In this document: piece after piece, positions 23,876-32,628 of the stretch
Layout of the letters: each line of letters starts with the position of its first letter
Numbering within the stretch: the first letter of the stretch is position 1
Assembly (NCBI RefSeq): GCF_020193575.1
Contig: NZ_JADYVD010000058.1
Span: forward strand, 1-45,198
Direction of reading: 5' to 3'
DNA: 45,198 nucleotides
From: Ensifer sp. IC4062
Lineage (GTDB): Bacteria > Pseudomonadota > Alphaproteobacteria > Rhizobiales > Rhizobiaceae
Notes under the pieces: generated by a model
What the model saw: the letters and a program-made list of their open reading frames with translations, nothing else
Told to the model about the DNA's origin: nothing
Database searches by the model: none
Made by a program: the position numbers and the translations under genes

Positions 23876-24982
23876 ATGCGTCTTTCGATATTGACCGGTT
23901 TGACCTTGGCGGCTGGTGTCGCTTTCGCACCGCTCGCCCATGCCGATATCACCATTGGCGTGATCACTCCGCTCACGGGCCCAGTCGCCGCGTTCGGCGA
24001 ACAGGTCAAGAACGGCGCCGAAGCGGCGGTCGAGGCAATCAACAATGCCGGTGGCATCAATGGCGAAAAGATCGTCATCAAAATCGTCGATGATGCCGGT
24101 GAACCAAAGCAAGCCGTATCCGTTGCCAACCAGCTCGCCGGCGAAGGTGTGCGCTATGTCGTCGGTCCGGTAACCTCCGGCACCTCGATGCCGGCGTCCG
24201 ATGTGCTCGCGGAAAACGGGATCCTGATGGTCACGCCGACGGCGACCACGCCGGACCTCACGACCCGCGGGCTGTGGAACGTGCTGCGCACCTGCGGGCG
24301 CGATGACCAGCAGGCGGTCGTCGCCGCCGACTATGTCGTCAAGAACTTGAAGGACAAGCGTGTCGCCGTGCTGCACGACAAGGCCGCCTACGGCAAAGGC
24401 CTTGCCGATGGGTTCAAGGCTGCGATCAACGCGGGCGGTATCACCGAAGTCGTCTATGAGGGTCTGACCCCCGGCGAAAAGGACTTCGGCGCCATCGTCA
24501 CGCGCCTCAAGGCCGAAAATGTCGATGTCGTCTATTTCGGCGGCTATCATGCCGAAGGTGGCCTGCTCGTGCGCCAGATGCACGACCAGGGCGTCAAGGC
24601 GCAGCTCATCGGCGGCGACGGCCTCTCCAACACCGAGTTCTGGGCCATCGGCGGCGAAGCGGCGAGCGGCACGGTTTACACCAATGCGAGCGACGCGACC
24701 CGCAACCCGGCAGCCGCCCCCGTGATCGAGGCCCTCAAGGCCAAGAACATCCCGGCCGAAGCCTTCACCCTCAATGCCTATGCGGCCGTGCAGGTTCTCA
24801 AGGGCGGCATCGAAAAGGCGGGCTCTGCCGAAGACCCGAACGCAGTCGCGACGGCAATCAAGTCCGGCGACGCGATCGACACCGTCATCGGCAAGCTCAC
24901 CTACGGCGAAAGCGGCGATCTCACCTCGCCGAGCTTCTCGCTCTACAAATGGGAAGCTGGCCAGAGCGTCCCGGCCGAATAA
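23876..24982 (+). CDS. Branched-chain amino-acid ABC transporter substrate-binding protein
   Basis: 368 residues, LivK/LivJ type. A cleavable signal (MRLSILTGLTLAAGVAFAPLAHA) precedes a periplasmic type I binding fold: ITIGVITPLTGPVAAFGEQ, VRYVVGPVTSGTSMPASDVL, RVAVLHDKAAYGKGLADG and VDVVYFGGYHAEGGLL. It probably binds Leu/Ile/Val or related amino acids for an ABC importer. GGAGGAG lies 3 bases before a short ACATT spacer and the ATG, a very strong site. The gene is monocistronic, with a long gap upstream and a perfect terminator downstream. No permease or ATPase genes are nearby. Confidence 0.93.
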   Translation: MRLSILTGLTLAAGVAFAPLAHADITIGVITPLTGPVAAFGEQVKNGAEAAVEAINNAGGINGEKIVIKIVDDAGEPKQAVSVANQLAGEGVRYVVGPVTSGTSMPASDVLAENGILMVTPTATTPDLTTRGLWNVLRTCGRDDQQAVVAADYVVKNLKDKRVAVLHDKAAYGKGLADGFKAAINAGGITEVVYEGLTPGEKDFGAIVTRLKAENVDVVYFGGYHAEGGLLVRQMHDQGVKAQLIGGDGLSNTEFWAIGGEAASGTVYTNASDATRNPAAAPVIEALKAKNIPAEAFTLNAYAAVQVLKGGIEKAGSAEDPNAVATAIKSGDAIDTVIGKLTYGESGDLTSPSFSLYKWEAGQSVPAE

Positions 24983-25002
24983 AGCGGCCGCGAACGGACA
25001 AG

Positions 25003-25032
25003 AAAACGCCGGGGCATGCCCCGGCGTTTTTT
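25003..25032 (+). terminator. Rho-independent terminator after the binding-protein gene
   Basis: AAAACGCCGGGGCA and TGCCCCGGCGTTTT form a perfect palindromic hairpin followed by TT, 20 bases after the stop codon. Confidence 0.92.
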
Positions 25033-25065
25033 GTTGCGCGCTGTGGGATGCACCGTCCGCCGGCC

Positions 25066-25611
25066 TCACTGCGTCCGGTACGGGCCCTCGTCGAAGCCTA
25101 CGAAAACCTTGGCCTCGGCGCCGGCACCAGCGGGAAGCGTCACGTCAGCCTTGGTGAAAACGAACTGCGTCGAAGCGCTGCCCTGCGGAATCTCGACCGG
25201 AAATTGCGTGAGTTCGGAATAGAGCGTCTTTTCGCCGTCTGTCGCGGCAACGCGGATTGGAAGGGTCACCTTGCCGGGTCCTCCAGCCGGGCCCGCAGCG
25301 ACACGACCCTGCACCACCACCGTCACCTTGAGCGCATCTTCACTCTGCACGCATTGGCGCGTCGTGTCAGCAAGTGAGGCCTGATAGACGACTTTGCTTG
25401 GATCGTCCTTCGCGCCCTTCGCGTAAGTGCGGTAGCTGGAAGTCCCGTCCCGAAGAGTAACCTGCGGGCAGGCCGCCTGCACTACCGCCGGCGTCGCCGC
25501 GGACGCACTGCCGCCAGATTCGATGGCGCCGCCCGTTTGTGTCTTGTTACAGCCGGCGAGCGCCGCAAGAAGCGATACGGCGAGAACACGGCGAGATACT
25601 TTGCCAAACAC
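25066..25611 (-). CDS. Hypothetical lipoprotein, 181 residues
   Basis: I do not recognise a family. The N-terminus MFGKVSRRVLAVSLLAALAGC is a lipoprotein signal with lipobox LAGC and acylated Cys21. A Gly/Ser/Ala linker (22-45) follows, then a beta-rich domain (CPQVTLRDGTSSYRTYAKGA, VTVVVQGRVAAGPAG, KVTLPIRVAATDG, QFVFTKADVTLPAG) ending FVGFDEGPYRTQ. It is probably an envelope-anchored beta-sandwich. I chose the GTG at 25611 with AGAGG upstream; the longer frame to 25674 runs into a palindromic repeat. It converges on the binding-protein gene. Confidence 0.8.
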   Translation of the reverse strand: MFGKVSRRVLAVSLLAALAGCNKTQTGGAIESGGSASAATPAVVQAACPQVTLRDGTSSYRTYAKGAKDDPSKVVYQASLADTTRQCVQSEDALKVTVVVQGRVAAGPAGGPGKVTLPIRVAATDGEKTLYSELTQFPVEIPQGSASTQFVFTKADVTLPAGAGAEAKVFVGFDEGPYRTQ

Positions 25612-25647
25612 GTTTACACAACCTCTGCTGAACCCGGTTAAACACCA

Positions 25648-25753
25648 GATCACGATGAGTTTGGACTGGATCAATCCAAAATCATCGTGATCGATTCCAA
25701 TAGGCTAGAGCGCGATGGAGCGGAAAACTGACTCCCCTTTCTCCCAATCGCGC
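25648..25753 (+). repeat. Second-type palindromic element (ABC-like), forward copy
   Basis: GATCACGATGA (25648-25658) is inverted as TCATCGTGATC (25682-25692), enclosing TTTGGACTGGATCAATCCAAA, itself an imperfect inverted repeat. Then comes GCGCGAT (25710-25716) with ATCGCGC (25747-25753). It shares GTGATCGATTC and TAGAGCG with the element at 6372. Confidence 0.7.
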
Positions 25754-25756
25754 CCC

Positions 25757-25860
25757 ACTGCATGTTTCCTTAAATGCACCGATCTAAGGGGATAAGACAT
25801 GCAGCAATTCAAAGTGCTACAGCGACCTCTGCGCTTCCGATTGGACGTGCGGCGCTGCAG
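25757..25860 (+). repeat. RIME-like palindromic intergenic element, copy D
   Basis: CTGCATGTTTCCTTAAAT ... AAGACATGCAGC, then AATTCAAAGTGCTACAGCG and a closing GGCGCTGCAG. The segment GCAATTCAAAGTGCTACAGC is identical in copies C and D. Confidence 0.85.
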
Positions 25861-26099
25861 ACCGAAAAGGATCGATCGAAGGCCTTTCACGGCCCACGGG
25901 CATCGTCTATAGCAGCGGCGTTTTGAAAAATCGATCCAGTCAGCCATCCCATGCAGAAAATTCCGGGGAAGCGTGGCCAGCCGGAATTGCCATGGTGACA
26001 AGATTGACGGGGTGTTTTGCCGGGGATTGACGCAAAAAGCGGCCGTGTCGGGCGGACCTCTTACTGGGTCGCACGCGTGGACAGGACGAAGGGGTGAAT

Positions 26100-27500
26100 A
26101 TGGTGAAGTATATTTCGACACGAGGAGAAGCGGCGCCGCTTGGTTTTTGCGACGCCCTTCTTGCGGGGCTCGCGCGCGATGGCGGACTTTATCTGCCGAA
26201 GGAATGGCCAACGCTCTCGAAGAAGGAAATGCGGGCGCTGCGCGGCAAGTCCTATCAGGAAATCGCTTTTGCCGTGCTCGAGCCCTTCACCAACGGCGAA
26301 ATCCCGGCCGCGAAGTTTCGCGAGATGATCGACGAAGCCTATGCCACCTTCCGGCATCCGGCTGTTGTGCCGCTGGTGCAGACCGGAGCAAATTCCTTCG
26401 TGCTGGAGCTTTTCCACGGCTCGACGCTCGCCTTCAAGGACGTGGCCATGCAGCTCCTCGCCCGTCTGATGGACTATGTGCTTGCGGAGCGTGGCGAACG
26501 GGCGACCATCGTCGGCGCAACGTCCGGCGATACCGGTGGCGCAGCAATCGACGCTTTTGCCGGCAGAGAACGCACCGACATCTTCATTCTCTTCCCGCAC
26601 GGCAAGGTCTCGCCAGTCCAGCAAAGACAGATGACGACCTCCACGGCCGCGAACGTGCATGCGATTGCGATCAAGGGCAATTTCGACGATTGCCAGAACT
26701 TAGTCAAAGCGATGTTCAACGATCAGAGCTTCCGCGACGGCGTCAAGCTCTCGGGGGTCAACTCGATCAACTGGGCCCGTATCATGGCCCAGATCGTCTA
26801 CTATTTCGCCGCCGCGATCACGCTTGGCGGCCCCGACCGGAAGATTTCATTCACCGTTCCCACAGGCAATTTCGGCGATATTTTCGCAGGCTACGTCGCC
26901 AAGCGCATGGGCTTGCCGATCGACAAGCTGATGATCGCGACCAACGAGAACGACATTCTCGCACGCACCCTGAAAACCGGCCGATACGAAATGCGCGAGG
27001 TCAAGGCAACGACATCGCCCTCGATGGACATCCAGATCTCCTCCAACTTCGAAAGACTGTTGTTCGAGGCTTACGATCGGGACCCGGCCAAGGTGCGTGC
27101 CGCCATGGCAAGCCTTAAGCAATCAGGCTCGTTCGCGATCGACGACGGTGCCCTGAAAAAAATCCGCAAGGAGTTCCGCGCGGCACGCGCCTCGGAAAAA
27201 GAGGTGGCGAAGACGATCCGAAAGACCTTCGAGGGCAGCGGCTATCTCCTTGATCCGCATACAGCAATCGGCGTTTTCGTGGCGGCCAAACACGAGAAAT
27301 CCTCTGTGCCGATGGTGACACTTGCGACGGCCCATCCGGCGAAATTCCCCGACGCAGTAAAATCGGCAAGCGGTATTGACCCCGCGCTTCCGACGTGGCT
27401 TGCTGATCTCATGAATAGGGCGGAGCGTTTCGATATCCTGGATCCGGAGCTTAAGAACGTCGAAACCTTCATCGGCGAGCGTACCCGCGTTCGGGAGTAG
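26100..27500 (+). CDS. thrC: Threonine synthase
   Basis: 466 residues, full length for the fungal/proteobacterial type of threonine synthase. It converts O-phosphohomoserine to threonine with PLP. The N-terminus is MVKYISTRGEAAPLGF; the PLP lysine is K113 in GSTLAFKDVAMQLL; then ATSGDTGGAAIDAFAGR (phosphate-binding loop), SINWARIMAQIVYYF and FTVPTGNFGDIFAGYVAKRMG. The start is ATG 26100, preceded by AAGGGG; the GTG 6 bases earlier is less likely. Its partner thrB lies 8 kb away on the other strand. 15 bases after its stop begins an M16 protease gene, so the two are co-transcribed. Confidence 0.97.
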   Translation: MVKYISTRGEAAPLGFCDALLAGLARDGGLYLPKEWPTLSKKEMRALRGKSYQEIAFAVLEPFTNGEIPAAKFREMIDEAYATFRHPAVVPLVQTGANSFVLELFHGSTLAFKDVAMQLLARLMDYVLAERGERATIVGATSGDTGGAAIDAFAGRERTDIFILFPHGKVSPVQQRQMTTSTAANVHAIAIKGNFDDCQNLVKAMFNDQSFRDGVKLSGVNSINWARIMAQIVYYFAAAITLGGPDRKISFTVPTGNFGDIFAGYVAKRMGLPIDKLMIATNENDILARTLKTGRYEMREVKATTSPSMDIQISSNFERLLFEAYDRDPAKVRAAMASLKQSGSFAIDDGALKKIRKEFRAARASEKEVAKTIRKTFEGSGYLLDPHTAIGVFVAAKHEKSSVPMVTLATAHPAKFPDAVKSASGIDPALPTWLADLMNRAERFDILDPELKNVETFIGERTRVRE

Positions 27501-27515
27501 AACGAGAAGAAACGT

Positions 27516-28817
27516 ATGATGAAAGTGAAGTGCACCCAGCTCCCTTCCGGGCTGACGGTGGTGACCGAGCGAATGCCGCATCTCGAAAGCGTGGCGCTCG
27601 GCGTCTGGATCAAATCCGGTTCGCGCAACGAAACCGTGGATGAACACGGCATTGCGCACCTGCTGGAGCACATGGCTTTCAAGGGGACCCGGCGACGCAG
27701 CGCCCGCCAGATCGCCGAGGAGATCGAGAATGTCGGCGGCGAGCTCAACGCCGCCACGTCCACCGAAACGACCTCCTACTACGCCCGCGTTCTCAAGGAC
27801 CATGTGCCGCTCGCCGTCGACATTCTTGCCGACATCCTGACGGAATCGACCTTCGACGACGAGGAGCTCAGGCGCGAGAAACACGTGATCCTGCAGGAAA
27901 TTGGTGCCGCGGATGACACACCCGACGACGTCGTCTTCGACCGTTTCGCCGAGACGGCCTACCGCGACCAGACGGTCGGCCGCCCGATCCTCGGTACGCC
28001 GGACACCGTCATGTCGTTTTCGGCCGACCAGATTCGCCATTACCTCGGCCGCAACTACACGACCGACCGGATCTTCATAGTGGCAGCCGGCGCGGTCGAG
28101 CACGACGCCTTCGTACGCGAAGTCGAAAGACGCTTTTCGGCCCTGCCGCGCCTGCCGCATTCCTCTCCCGTTCTCGATACGGCGCATTATACCGGCGGCG
28201 ACAGCCGCGAGAGCCGCGACCTCATGGATGCGCAAGTCCTGCTAGGCTTCGAGGGGAAGGCCTATCACGCGCGCGACTTCTACTGTTCGCAGATCCTCGC
28301 CAACATTCTCGGCGGAGGCATGTCTTCGCGTCTGTTTCAGGAAGTGCGCGAGCACCGGGGCCTCTGTTATTCCGTCTATGCCTTTCACTGGGGCTTCTCC
28401 GACACCGGCATCTTCGGCGTCCATGCCGCCACCGGCGGGGAGAACCTGCCGGAGCTGATGCCGGTGATCGTCGACGAACTGCGCAAATCATCGATGAGCA
28501 TCGACCAGCAGGAAATCGAGCGCGCTCGCGCGCAGATCCGCGCACAGTTGCTCATGGGACAGGAAAGCCCGGCGGCGCGCGCCGGACAGATCGCCCGCCA
28601 GATGATGCTCTACGGCCGTCCCATTCCCAATGAGGAATTGATGGAGCGGTTGTCCGGCATCACGAGGGAGCGCCTCACCGATCTCGCCGGCCGCTTGTTC
28701 TTCGATACGGTCCCCACGCTGTCCGCCATCGGCCCGCTCGAACAGCTAGCTCCCATGAGCGACATTCTGTCGTCGCTCAACGTCAAAGCCGCCGAGACGC
28801 ATGCCGTGGCGATTTGA
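27516..28817 (+). CDS. M16 family zinc metallopeptidase (processing-protease-like)
   Basis: 433 residues, M16B family, related to the beta subunit of mitochondrial processing peptidase. The inverted zinc motif HLLEH lies at residues 48-52 (H48, E51, H52), with the distal zinc ligand Glu128 in HVILQEIG. The second, non-catalytic half contains GGGMSSRLFQEVREHRGLCYSVYAF, the family's glycine-rich region. No signal peptide is seen, so it is probably cytosolic. The substrate is unknown. It follows thrC at 15 bases, an arrangement I recall in other alphaproteobacteria. Confidence 0.93.
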   Translation: MMKVKCTQLPSGLTVVTERMPHLESVALGVWIKSGSRNETVDEHGIAHLLEHMAFKGTRRRSARQIAEEIENVGGELNAATSTETTSYYARVLKDHVPLAVDILADILTESTFDDEELRREKHVILQEIGAADDTPDDVVFDRFAETAYRDQTVGRPILGTPDTVMSFSADQIRHYLGRNYTTDRIFIVAAGAVEHDAFVREVERRFSALPRLPHSSPVLDTAHYTGGDSRESRDLMDAQVLLGFEGKAYHARDFYCSQILANILGGGMSSRLFQEVREHRGLCYSVYAFHWGFSDTGIFGVHAATGGENLPELMPVIVDELRKSSMSIDQQEIERARAQIRAQLLMGQESPAARAGQIARQMMLYGRPIPNEELMERLSGITRERLTDLAGRLFFDTVPTLSAIGPLEQLAPMSDILSSLNVKAAETHAVAI

Positions 28818-29069
28818 CCGGATCTGCCACCGAGCAACAGCTTAACCCGGCGAAACCGATGTGTTTTTTCTTGTACAATTCCTGAAAATCGGATTCGATT
28901 CGAGCGCGAAGTTGTGCAACGCTTCAGGAATGTGGCGGCGCTGGCGGAAGGCTTGATCGGCGGCGTCGCTGACGGCAGGGATACGTCCCGTCGCGCGTAG
29001 TTGGCTGGGACGGACGAGGAAAATCCAGACGGCTTTTGCCCGCCCCGCGATCCTGGCCTGGAGGGTTAT

Positions 29070-29681
29070 ATGGCACGATCGGTTTTTCGGTTTCTGTCGC
29101 GGCAGCCCGAGTCGATCGAGATCGCCAACCGGAACTATGTGCTCCGCCTCCCCCGCTACGCCGACTATCGTCAATGGTATCAGCTACGCAGCGAGAGCCG
29201 CGCCTTTCTGGAGCCGTGGGAACCCAGCTGGCGTGCGGACGAAATGACCGAGAGCGCATTTCGCGGTCGCGTGATCCGCAACGAGCAGGAATATGCCTCC
29301 GGCCAGGCCGTCCCCCTGTTCCTTTTTCACAAGCCGGATGAAACGCTCCTTGGCGGCCTCACCATCGGACATATCCGGCGAGGCGCTGCCCAGAACTGCA
29401 TGATCGGCTATTGGATGGGGCAGAAATATGCGGGCCAGGGCCACATGTACGAGGCGCTGAAGCTGACGATCCCCTACATCTTTTCGGTCCTTGAGTTGCA
29501 CCGTATTGAAGCAGCCTGTATTCCAGAAAATGCTCGGAGCATCCGGCTCCTTGAAAAGGCCGGCTTTGAGCGTGAAGGCTATTTGAGACAGTACCTGAAG
29601 ATAAACGGGCAGTGGCGAGACCATCTGATGTTTTCCCTCCTGTCCGCAGACGCCGTACCGAACAGGAATATGCCCCTTTGA
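29070..29681 (+). CDS. GNAT acetyltransferase, RimJ-like
   Basis: 203 residues. A GCN5-related N-acetyltransferase of the RimJ/RimL type, which acetylates N-termini of ribosomal or other proteins. It shows YVLRLPRYADYRQWYQLRSE, FLEPWEP, IGYWMGQKYAGQGHMYEAL (acetyl-CoA loop, motif A), and HRIEAACIPENARSIRLLEKAGF (motif B). The start is ATG 29070 with GGAGGG 4 bases upstream; the frame to 29001 lacks a ribosome site. Its TGA overlaps the ATG of the next gene by one base (TGATG). It is separated from the M16 gene by 252 bases with no other gene. Confidence 0.9.
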   Translation: MARSVFRFLSRQPESIEIANRNYVLRLPRYADYRQWYQLRSESRAFLEPWEPSWRADEMTESAFRGRVIRNEQEYASGQAVPLFLFHKPDETLLGGLTIGHIRRGAAQNCMIGYWMGQKYAGQGHMYEALKLTIPYIFSVLELHRIEAACIPENARSIRLLEKAGFEREGYLRQYLKINGQWRDHLMFSLLSADAVPNRNMPL

Positions 29682-32593
29682 TGCCCCTAACCTCTAAGCC
29701 GTTCGCGCGACCAGCCGCAAAGCTGGCGGCGTTTCTGGTCGCATTCGTCGTCTTCGCCATTGGCCTTGCCGGCGGAGTCGCGCATGCGCTCGAACCGGTG
29801 AAGATCTCGCGCGAGGATACGGCACTCGATCTGACGGCCACGACCGAGATCTACAGTGGAAGGGGCGAGGCGTTTCAGGTTTCGACAGCGCCTGGCACCG
29901 ACGGCATCGTACGGCGCATTGAGGTGCGATCGAGTACCGAGAACCACCAGGGAGACTGGGCGGTCTTCGCGCTCGCAAATGTCTCCGAGGAGCAGCTCGA
30001 GCGCGTGATCGTCGCGCCGCATTTCCGGCTCGTGAATTCAAAGCTGTTCTGGCCGGATCTCGGTTCGCAGCGCATCCTTTCGATCACGCCGAGCGAAGGC
30101 TTTGCCCTCGACCGGCAGCCGAGCGATGAGGCCGACGTTTTCCGCATCACCCTCAATCCGGGCGCGGTCATTACCTTTGTCGCCGAGCTTGCCACGCCGG
30201 ATCTGCCGCAGATCTATCTTTGGCAGCCCGATGCCTACAAGGACACGGTGAATGCGTTCACGCTCTACCGTGGCATCGTGCTCGGAATTGCCGGTCTTCT
30301 GGCGGTCTTCCTCACCATCCTCTTCGTGGTCAAGGGAACCTCGATGTTGCCGGCGACGGCCGCGCTTGCCTGGGCGGTGCTTGCGTACATCTGCGTCGAT
30401 TTCGGTTTCCTGTCGAAACTGATCAGCGTTACGGCAGGCGACGAGCGAATATGGCGAGCGGGCACCGAAGTTTTCCTGGCGGCCGGATTGGTCGTTTTCC
30501 TCTTTACTTACCTCAACCTCAATCGCTGGCATCAGCATCTCGGCTATGCAACGCTCGCCTGGATTCTCGGACTGGCGCTGCTCTTCGGCGTCGCGGTCTA
30601 TGACCCGGCGATCGCCTCGGGCATCGCGCGCCTCTCATTTGCGCTGACGGCAAGCGTCGGCATCCTGCTGATCGCCTATCTCGGCTTCAACCGCTACGAC
30701 CGTGCGATCCTTCTCGTTCCGGCCTGGCTCCTGATTCTTGTCTGGCTTTTCGGCGCATGGCTCGCGGTCACCGGCCAGCTCGCGAACGATATCGTTCAGC
30801 CGGCGCTCGGCGGCGGCCTCGTGCTGATCGTGCTGCTGATCGGCTTCACCGTGATGCAGCATGCCTTTGCGGGCGGCGCCTATCAGCAGGGTCTTTTCTC
30901 CGATCTGGAGCGACAGTCGCTGGCGTTGACCGGATCGGGCGATACCGTCTGGGATTGGGACGTGGCGCGCGACCGCGTCGTGACCATCCCGGATATCTCG
31001 CACCAGCTCGGCCTGTCACTCGGAACGATGAACGGCCCTGTCCGGAACTGGGTGCCGCGCCTGCACCCGGACGACCGCGACCGGTTCCGGGCAACACTCG
31101 ACGTGCTGCTGGAGCATAGGCGCGGCCGGCTGAACCACGAATTTCGCGTACGCGCCGAAGACGGCCATTACCATTGGCTGTCGATCCGCGCGCGCCCGGT
31201 GCTCGGCGCAAACGGTGAGATCATCCGCTGCGTCGGGACCATCGTCGACATCACCGAACAGCGCAATTCGATCGAGCGGCTGTTGCACAATGCGCTCCAC
31301 GACAACCTGACCGGCCTTCCGAACAGGCAGGTGTTTCTCGACCGCTTGCAGGCCATCCTGCTGATGGGCGACGGCTCCAGTTCGGTGCGACCGACCGTTC
31401 TTGCGATCGACATCGATCGCTACAAGCAGGTCAACGACCTGCTTGGGATCGCGGCCGGCGACAACATTCTCATCGCTTTGACGCGCCGTCTGCGCCGTCT
31501 GCTGCGCCCACAGGACACTCTGGCACGCCTGGGCGGGGACCAGTTCGGCCTGATCCTGCTCTCCGAGCGCGATCCGGCGAAAATCGCTGACTTCGCCGAT
31601 GCGGTCAGCAAGGCGATCATGGTCCCGCTCAACTACGGCAATCGCGAGATCAATCTCACTGCCTCGATCGGCCTCGTTTCATGGCTCGACCAGGAGCAGA
31701 GCGCAGCCGGCCTTCTCGACGACGCGGAGCTTGCGATGTTCCGCGCCAAAAAGGCAGGCGGCAACCGCGTCGAACCGTTCCGTCCAGCCTTCCGAACCTC
31801 TGGCTCGGACCGCCTGCAGCTCGAGGCGGACCTGAAGCGAGCGATCGAGCGCAAGGAACTTTCATTGGTCTACCAGCCCATCGTCCGGCTCAACGATGCA
31901 GAAATCGCCGGCTTCGAGGCGCTGATGCGCTGGGATCATCCGAAGCGCGGCAACGTTTCGCCAACGGAGTTCATCCCGATCGCCGAGAATTCCGATCTCA
32001 TTAATCAGCTTGGCATGTTTGCCTTCGAAAAGGCGACCAACGATCTCACCGACTGGCAGATACAGACGGGCGATCTACCGATTTTCGTTGCGATCAATCT
32101 TTCGAGCGCACAGCTTCTGAACAACGAGCTCTATGACGACATCCGGGCGGTTCTAAACAAGAACCGCTGCGATCCCGCAAAGGTCAAGATGGAGCTGACG
32201 GAATCGCTGGTGATGGAAAATCCGGAACAGGCGCGGCTCGTCCTCGAGAAGCTCAAGGAGGCAGGTCTGCGGCTGGCGCTCGACGATTTCGGCACCGGAC
32301 ACTCGTCGCTCTCCTACCTGACGCGTTTCCCCTTCGACACGATCAAGATCGACAAGGCGCTCGTTCGCGACCCGAGCGACAGGCGCGGCATCCTCTTACG
32401 CTCCGTGATTACGATGGCCCGCGAACTCGATATGCAGGTGGTCGCCGAAGGCATCGAATCCGAAGAAGATGCGATCCAACTCGCGCAGATGGGCTGCGAC
32501 TACGGCCAGAGTTTCCTCTTCGGCCCGCCGGTCGGATCGGAATCGATCCTGCGCCTGCTGAAGGAACGGTTTCCACTGATGAAGAGGGCGTAA
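29681..32593 (+). CDS. 7TM-PAS-GGDEF-EAL cyclic-di-GMP protein, degenerate GGDEF
   Basis: 970 residues. A signal-like helix (11-37, LAAFLVAFVVFAIGLAGGVAHA) precedes a periplasmic domain (about 40-185, resembling 7TMR-DISMED2). Seven membrane helices follow (about 190-400, 7TMR-DISM type), then a PAS_3-like domain (about 415-530, ending TIVDITEQ), GGDEF (about 540-690) and EAL (about 705-955). The GGDEF signature is GGDQF (618-622), so diguanylate cyclase activity is unlikely, but the RxxD inhibitory site (RPQD, five residues before) is present. The EAL domain looks active: E746 in EALMRW, NLSSAQL, ELTESLVME, LDDFGTG, IKIDK and AEGIESEED. It is therefore probably a c-di-GMP phosphodiesterase regulated by an external signal. 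Confidence 0.93.
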   Translation: MPLTSKPFARPAAKLAAFLVAFVVFAIGLAGGVAHALEPVKISREDTALDLTATTEIYSGRGEAFQVSTAPGTDGIVRRIEVRSSTENHQGDWAVFALANVSEEQLERVIVAPHFRLVNSKLFWPDLGSQRILSITPSEGFALDRQPSDEADVFRITLNPGAVITFVAELATPDLPQIYLWQPDAYKDTVNAFTLYRGIVLGIAGLLAVFLTILFVVKGTSMLPATAALAWAVLAYICVDFGFLSKLISVTAGDERIWRAGTEVFLAAGLVVFLFTYLNLNRWHQHLGYATLAWILGLALLFGVAVYDPAIASGIARLSFALTASVGILLIAYLGFNRYDRAILLVPAWLLILVWLFGAWLAVTGQLANDIVQPALGGGLVLIVLLIGFTVMQHAFAGGAYQQGLFSDLERQSLALTGSGDTVWDWDVARDRVVTIPDISHQLGLSLGTMNGPVRNWVPRLHPDDRDRFRATLDVLLEHRRGRLNHEFRVRAEDGHYHWLSIRARPVLGANGEIIRCVGTIVDITEQRNSIERLLHNALHDNLTGLPNRQVFLDRLQAILLMGDGSSSVRPTVLAIDIDRYKQVNDLLGIAAGDNILIALTRRLRRLLRPQDTLARLGGDQFGLILLSERDPAKIADFADAVSKAIMVPLNYGNREINLTASIGLVSWLDQEQSAAGLLDDAELAMFRAKKAGGNRVEPFRPAFRTSGSDRLQLEADLKRAIERKELSLVYQPIVRLNDAEIAGFEALMRWDHPKRGNVSPTEFIPIAENSDLINQLGMFAFEKATNDLTDWQIQTGDLPIFVAINLSSAQLLNNELYDDIRAVLNKNRCDPAKVKMELTESLVMENPEQARLVLEKLKEAGLRLALDDFGTGHSSLSYLTRFPFDTIKIDKALVRDPSDRRGILLRSVITMARELDMQVVAEGIESEEDAIQLAQMGCDYGQSFLFGPPVGSESILRLLKERFPLMKRA

Positions 32594-32628
32594 TCGCGCG
32601 ACGAAACGGACCTTTTGTCCGAAGACGG

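Larger units (their letters stand above)
25612..26099. other. Long intergenic region with a double repeat element
   Basis: About 490 bases between divergent genes (lipoprotein and thrC). It holds an ABC-like element (25648-25753) joined to RIME-like copy D (25757-25860). The right part (25861-26099) should contain the thrC promoter, but I see no clear boxes there. Confidence 0.6.
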
